Source of the DNA: Actinomycetes bacterium
GTDB lineage: Bacteria; Actinomycetota; Acidimicrobiia; Acidimicrobiales; Microtrichaceae
DNA: 15,705 bases
Reading direction: 5' to 3'
Assembly (NCBI GenBank): GCA_023389745.1
Contig: JAEWED010000140.1
Location: forward strand, 1-15,705
The notes under the pieces are model-generated. The model made no database searches, was not told where the DNA came from, and saw only the letters and a program-made list of their open reading frames with translations. Positions 12,568 through 15,705 of this stretch are shown piece by piece; the first letter of the stretch is position 1, and every line of letters starts with the position of its first letter. A program made the translations under genes and the position numbers.

Positions 12568-13602
12568 ATGGCCGCATCCGGAATCACCACCGTCCTGGAA
12601 CCCGAGGACGAGTACCCACACGAGCCCGACGAGGCACCCAACTACAACGAGTCGATGTACCTGAACGTCTTCGACGCGGAGCAGGAGGTCGGCGGCTGGT
12701 TCCGGCTCGGCAACCGCGTCAACGAGGGCTACGCCGAGATGTCGGTCTGCATCTACCTCCCGGGCGGGAGGGTCGGGTTCATCTACGGACGGCCAGAGAT
12801 CACGACCAACGACGCGATGGACGCGGGCGGCCTGCGCATCGAGGTGGTCACTCCGTTCGAGGAGCTCACGATCTCGTACGAGGGCAAGGTCTGCGTGCTC
12901 GACGACCCGCTCCAGATGGCGAACCCCCGGACCGCCTTCGCCGAGAACCCGATGGTCGACTGCACGGTGCAGCTCGACGTGCTCGGCATCTCGCCGATGT
13001 ACGGCGGGCGACCGGTCAACCCCGACGGCTCCGACATCGAGCAGGACGCCGAGAAGTCGTTCGCCAAGGCCCACTACGAGCAGCACGTCGCCATGACGGG
13101 CACGATCGTCGTCGGGGACGAGGTGCTCGAGATCGACGGGCTCGGCCTGCGCGACAAGTCGTGGGGACCTCGCTTCTGGCAGGCGGTCCACTGGTACCGG
13201 TGGCTGCCGATGGTCTTCGGCCCGGATTTCGCCATGATGCTGTCGGTCATCGGCGGCGACGACCCCGAGCGACCGCCGCGCCAGGGCGGCATGGTGCTCG
13301 AGGGCGGTGAGTACCACCTGATCCGCGAGTGCACGATCGAGTCGGACTGGGACGACAACGGCTACCAGACGGCGATGCGGGCCAAGGTGCGCACCGACGA
13401 GCGCAGCTACGACGTCGAAGGCGAGGTGATCTCGCTGATCCCGCTGCGCAACCGGCGCACGACGCCCGACGGCGAGCAGCTCGTCACGCGCATCACCGAG
13501 GCCATGACGCGCTACCGCTGCGGGGATCGCACGGGTATCGGGATGAGCGAGTACCTCGACCAGGTCGTCGACGGTCGACCGGTCGGCCCCGACGTGCGAT
13601 GA
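12568..13602 (+). CDS. DUF7064/DUF7065-type protein, lipocalin-like (CrtC/AttH-like) family
   Basis: This 344-residue protein starts at ATG 12568, with GAGGAG 7 nt upstream; the open frame extends further upstream but overlaps the previous gene. I recognise the actinobacterial pattern EDEYPHEPDEAPNYNESMY (about 12-30), RLGNRVNEGYAEMSVCIYLP, YEGKVCVLDDPLQMANPRTAF, GISPMYGG, HYEQHVAMTGTI and the very characteristic DGLGLRDKSWGPRFWQA. This matches what I know as the DUF7065/DUF7064 pair, related to hydroxyneurosporene-synthase-like/AttH beta-barrel folds. No enzymatic role is firmly assigned; binding or hydrating a hydrophobic substrate is plausible. It shows no signal peptide or membrane helix. 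The stop codon overlaps the BVMO2 start (ATGA), arguing that the two products act together. Confidence 0.8.
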   Translation: MAASGITTVLEPEDEYPHEPDEAPNYNESMYLNVFDAEQEVGGWFRLGNRVNEGYAEMSVCIYLPGGRVGFIYGRPEITTNDAMDAGGLRIEVVTPFEELTISYEGKVCVLDDPLQMANPRTAFAENPMVDCTVQLDVLGISPMYGGRPVNPDGSDIEQDAEKSFAKAHYEQHVAMTGTIVVGDEVLEIDGLGLRDKSWGPRFWQAVHWYRWLPMVFGPDFAMMLSVIGGDDPERPPRQGGMVLEGGEYHLIRECTIESDWDDNGYQTAMRAKVRTDERSYDVEGEVISLIPLRNRRTTPDGEQLVTRITEAMTRYRCGDRTGIGMSEYLDQVVDGRPVGPDVR

Positions 13603-15398
13603 GCGGTCCCCCGGACCGTGCCGCCCTGCGGGCTCGGTACCGAGCCGAGCGCGACAAGCGGCTCCGACCCGACGGCAACGACCAGTACCTGCAACCCGTG
13701 GGACGGTTCGCGACCCTGCTCGACGATCCGTACACGCAGGCGGTCGAGCGCGCGCCCGTGCACGCCGAGGTCGACGTCGTGATCGTCGGGGGAGGCTTCG
13801 CCGGGCTGGTGACCGGTGCACGGCTGCGCCAGGCCGGCGTCGAGGACGTGCACATCGTCGAGGGCGGCGGCGATGTCGGCGGTGCGTGGTACTGGAACCG
13901 GTACCCCGGCGCCATGTGCGACACCGCCGCGATGATCTACCTGCCGCTGCTCGAGGAGACGGGCCACGTGCCGAGTGCGAAGTACGTGCCGGCGGCGGAG
14001 ATCTTCGCCCACGCACAGCGCATCGCCTCGCACTTCGGCCTGTACGACGGCGCGCTGCTCTCGACCCAGGTCCGGTCGCTGCGATGGCTCGACGACGAGC
14101 ACCGCTGGGAGGTCCTGACCGACCGAGGCGACCGTCTGAGGGCGCGCTTCGTGTCGATGGGCACCGGGCCGCTGCACCGCCCGAAGCTGCCCGGCGTCCC
14201 GGGCATCGACACCTTCGCCGGCGAGATGTTCCACACGAGCCGCTGGAACTACGACTACACCGGCGGCGACGCGTCCGGCGCGCCCATGGAGCGCCTGGTT
14301 GACCGTCGCGTCGGCATCATCGGCACGGGTGCGACCGCGGTGCAGTGCATCCCGCACCTCGCCCGGGACGCGGGTGAGCTCTTCGTCTTCCAGCGGACCC
14401 CCTCCGCGATCGACGTGCGTGCGAACCGCCCGATCGATCCCGAGGAGTTCGCGGCGCTCGGGCCCGGCTGGCAGCGTGAGTGGCAGCGGAACTTCGCGAC
14501 GCTGCAGACCGGCGGGTTCACCGATGTCGACCTGGTCGAGGACGGGTGGACCGACATCGCGCAACGCATCCGCGACCGGGTGGTGCTCGCGCTGGGTGAG
14601 GAAGGTGCCGAGCTGACACCGGAGACGGTGCGGCGGGCCTTCGAGGACAGCGACGACGAGAAGATGACCGAGATCCGCGCCCGGGTCGACTCGATCGTCA
14701 GCGATCCGGACACCGCCGAGGCGCTCAAGCCCTGGTACCGCCAGCTCTGCAAGCGGCCGTGCTTCCACGACGAGTACCTCGATGCGTACAACCGCCCGAA
14801 CGTGCACCTCGTCGACACCGACGGGCGCGGCGTCGAGCGCATCGACGCGACCGGTGTCGTCGCGGCCGGCGAGCACCATGAGCTGGACTGCCTGATCGTC
14901 GCGTCAGGGTTCGAGGTCGGCACCGAGTTCGCCCGACGTGCCGGGTTCGAGACGACGGGCCGCGACGGCGTGACGCTGACCGAGGCGTGGGCCGAGGGCA
15001 TGCGGACGCTGCACGGCATGCACGTCCGTGGTTTCCCGAACCTGTTCGTGGTCGGCTTCACCCAGGCCGGGAACCTGATCTCGAACGTCACGCACAACCT
15101 GGTCGAGGCGGGCACCACGGTGGCAGCAGTGGTCGCCCACACCCTCGAGGTCGGCGCCGACGAGGTCGAGGTCACCGAGTCCGCCGAGGCGGCCTGGGTC
15201 GGGATGCTCGAGCACAGCCCCGGGTCGTTCATCGGGGACCTGGACTGCACCCCCGGCTACTACAACAACGAGGGCCGCCCGACGGGCCGTCGCGAGCGGC
15301 TCAACCTCAGCGGCTACCCGGCGGGTCCGGTCGCCTACTTCGACCACATCGATCGCTGGCGCCGTTCGGGGGAGTTCGACGGCCTCGATTTCTCCTGA
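13599..15398 (+). CDS. Flavin-containing Baeyer-Villiger-type monooxygenase (BVMO2)
   Basis: This complete 599-residue paralogue of BVMO1 shares its N-terminal arm (RYRAERDKRLRPDG, residues 13-26). FAD motif GGGFAG is at 64-69, the BVMO fingerprint FAGEMFHTSRWN at 206-217, GIIGTG at 239-244 and CKR with catalytic-type Arg386 in LCKRPCFHDEYL. Later come FNRPNVHLVDTDGRG-like AYNRPNVHLVDTDGRG and GFPNLFVVGFTQAGN. It should use FAD, NADPH and O2 to oxygenate a ketone or similar substrate. Two differences from BVMO1 stand out: the fingerprint ends Trp-Asn instead of the usual Trp-Pro/Asp, and YPGAMCDTAAMIYL replaces the CDVES segment, which could shift substrate use. ATG 13599 overlaps the DUF7065-type stop as ATGA, so translation is coupled. 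Confidence 0.92.
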   Translation: MSGPPDRAALRARYRAERDKRLRPDGNDQYLQPVGRFATLLDDPYTQAVERAPVHAEVDVVIVGGGFAGLVTGARLRQAGVEDVHIVEGGGDVGGAWYWNRYPGAMCDTAAMIYLPLLEETGHVPSAKYVPAAEIFAHAQRIASHFGLYDGALLSTQVRSLRWLDDEHRWEVLTDRGDRLRARFVSMGTGPLHRPKLPGVPGIDTFAGEMFHTSRWNYDYTGGDASGAPMERLVDRRVGIIGTGATAVQCIPHLARDAGELFVFQRTPSAIDVRANRPIDPEEFAALGPGWQREWQRNFATLQTGGFTDVDLVEDGWTDIAQRIRDRVVLALGEEGAELTPETVRRAFEDSDDEKMTEIRARVDSIVSDPDTAEALKPWYRQLCKRPCFHDEYLDAYNRPNVHLVDTDGRGVERIDATGVVAAGEHHELDCLIVASGFEVGTEFARRAGFETTGRDGVTLTEAWAEGMRTLHGMHVRGFPNLFVVGFTQAGNLISNVTHNLVEAGTTVAAVVAHTLEVGADEVEVTESAEAAWVGMLEHSPGSFIGDLDCTPGYYNNEGRPTGRRERLNLSGYPAGPVAYFDHIDRWRRSGEFDGLDFS

Positions 15399-15496
15399 CC
15401 GCAGGTCTCCCCGTCGCCGAGAAATCCTCACTGGTGTGCCGATCCGGTCGAATGGAAGGGCCGGAAGGGGTGCATCGCCGCCCGCCGTCGCGTCGG

Positions 15497-15502
15497 TAGC
15501 GT
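15497..15502 (+). promoter_or_regulatory. Candidate -10 element TAGCGT for the right-edge gene
   Basis: TAGCGT occurs within GTCGGTAGCGTCC in the 164-bp gap after BVMO2, 60 nt before GTG 15563. The surrounding GGTAGCGTC matches the site at 7996-8004. It implies the right-edge gene is transcribed separately from BVMO2. I see no convincing terminator in this gap. Confidence 0.4.
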
Positions 15503-15562
15503 CCGCAACCACGCAGCCATCGCAGTCCCGACCTCACCCCCGACCCCCGCAGGAGACCTGCC

Positions 15563-15705
15563 GTGCGCACCCTCGTCACCACCTCCCGGATGCCGTTCGC
15601 CGTCGACGAGATCCGCAAGCTCGGCGAGACCGGCAACGACGTCACCGCCGTCGACACCTTCGCCGAGTCGCCGGGCAGCCACTCGAAGTTCGCCGCGCGG
15701 CACAT
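15563..15705 (+). CDS. N-terminus of a probable ATP-grasp-family protein, cut by window edge
   Basis: Only 47 residues lie in the window, starting at GTG 15563 with AGGAGA at 15551-15556 and suitable spacing. The sequence MRTLVTTSRMPFAVDEIRKL followed by VTAVDTFAESPGSHSKFAAR resembles the Rossmann-like pre-ATP-grasp region of carbamoyl-phosphate-synthase-like ATP-grasp proteins (strand, 'SRMPFA-DEIRKLGE-G' helix, then a 'VDTF..SPGSHSK' turn). These ligases join a carboxylate to an amine or thiol using ATP. Without the ATP-binding domain the call stays tentative; the alternative is another Rossmann-fold protein. Confidence 0.55.
   Translation, partial: MRTLVTTSRMPFAVDEIRKLGETGNDVTAVDTFAESPGSHSKFAARH

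Noticed and set aside
13512..14879. Minus-strand open frame of 455 codons
   Set aside because: It is the antisense shadow of BVMO2. A similar shadow appears opposite BVMO1 (57-1079, plus strand), as expected for paralogues with the same codon bias.
15399..15562. Terminator after BVMO2
   Set aside because: Only four-base stems such as CCTG-ACCG-CAGG are visible, with no T-tract.
1..15705. Mobile element, CRISPR array, tRNA or rRNA
   Set aside because: I found no transposase, integrase, phage gene, spaced repeats, clover-leaf pattern or rRNA-like stretch; coding regions fill nearly the whole window.

Overview
The window is high-GC, gene-dense DNA with very short intergenic gaps (none over about 235 bases). 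It has many GTG/ATG starts, several apparently leaderless genes with a TANNNT hexamer exactly 7 nt before the start codon, and protein families common in Actinomycetota: long-N-terminus Baeyer-Villiger monooxygenases, DUF7064/7065-type proteins, a DUF1272-SnoaL fusion, a winged-helix PF06224 protein and an oxidoreductase-methyltransferase fusion. I infer a chromosomal actinobacterium, perhaps Acidimicrobiia-like, but the sequence alone does not prove the class. I see no rRNA, tRNA, CRISPR array, IS element or phage gene.

Layout. 1-1640 (-) is a flavin-dependent Baeyer-Villiger-type monooxygenase (BVMO1), cut by the left edge, with a perfect 15-bp palindrome upstream of it. 1876-3465 (+) is a CPA1 Na+/H+ antiporter. 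3510-4073 (-) is a DUF1272 zinc-ribbon-like/SnoaL fusion. 4159-4734 (+) is a hexapeptide-repeat O-acetyltransferase. On the minus strand, 7388 to 4742 holds a NUDIX hydrolase, an orphan siderophore-type substrate-binding lipoprotein with a possible iron box, and an Ada-like AraC/O6-methylguanine methyltransferase protein. 7495-7917 (+) is a SnoaL-like protein. 8039-8901 (+) is a coupled pair: a YidB/DUF937 protein and a degenerate HNH-like protein. 9566-8874 (-) is an XRE-cupin regulator, divergent from 9641-11257 (+), a CxxC flavoprotein fused to a SAM methyltransferase. 11288-12460 (+) is a winged-helix AlkZ-like protein. 12568-15398 (+) is a translationally coupled DUF7065-type protein and a second BVMO (BVMO2). 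15563 to the right edge is the N-terminus of a probable ATP-grasp protein.

How the genes may work together. The regulator/fusion pair shares a divergent promoter carrying a 19-bp inverted repeat, and looks like a self-contained, inducible thiol or xenobiotic-handling unit. The DUF7065-BVMO2 pair overlaps by stop/start codons and is probably a catabolic oxidation unit for a hydrophobic ketone or lipid-like substrate. BVMO1 is its paralogue. The remaining genes look like ordinary housekeeping or accessory genes (ion homeostasis, iron uptake, nucleotide clean-up, alkylation repair).

The most interesting items are the fusion protein with a degenerate NAD(P)H-binding site and its operator, the recurring 7-nt leaderless promoter geometry, the regulatory repeats in front of the BVMO genes, three short tandem repeats placed at gene ends, and three proteins whose expected catalytic or sensor residues are altered or absent (HNH-like, AlkZ-like, Ada-like).
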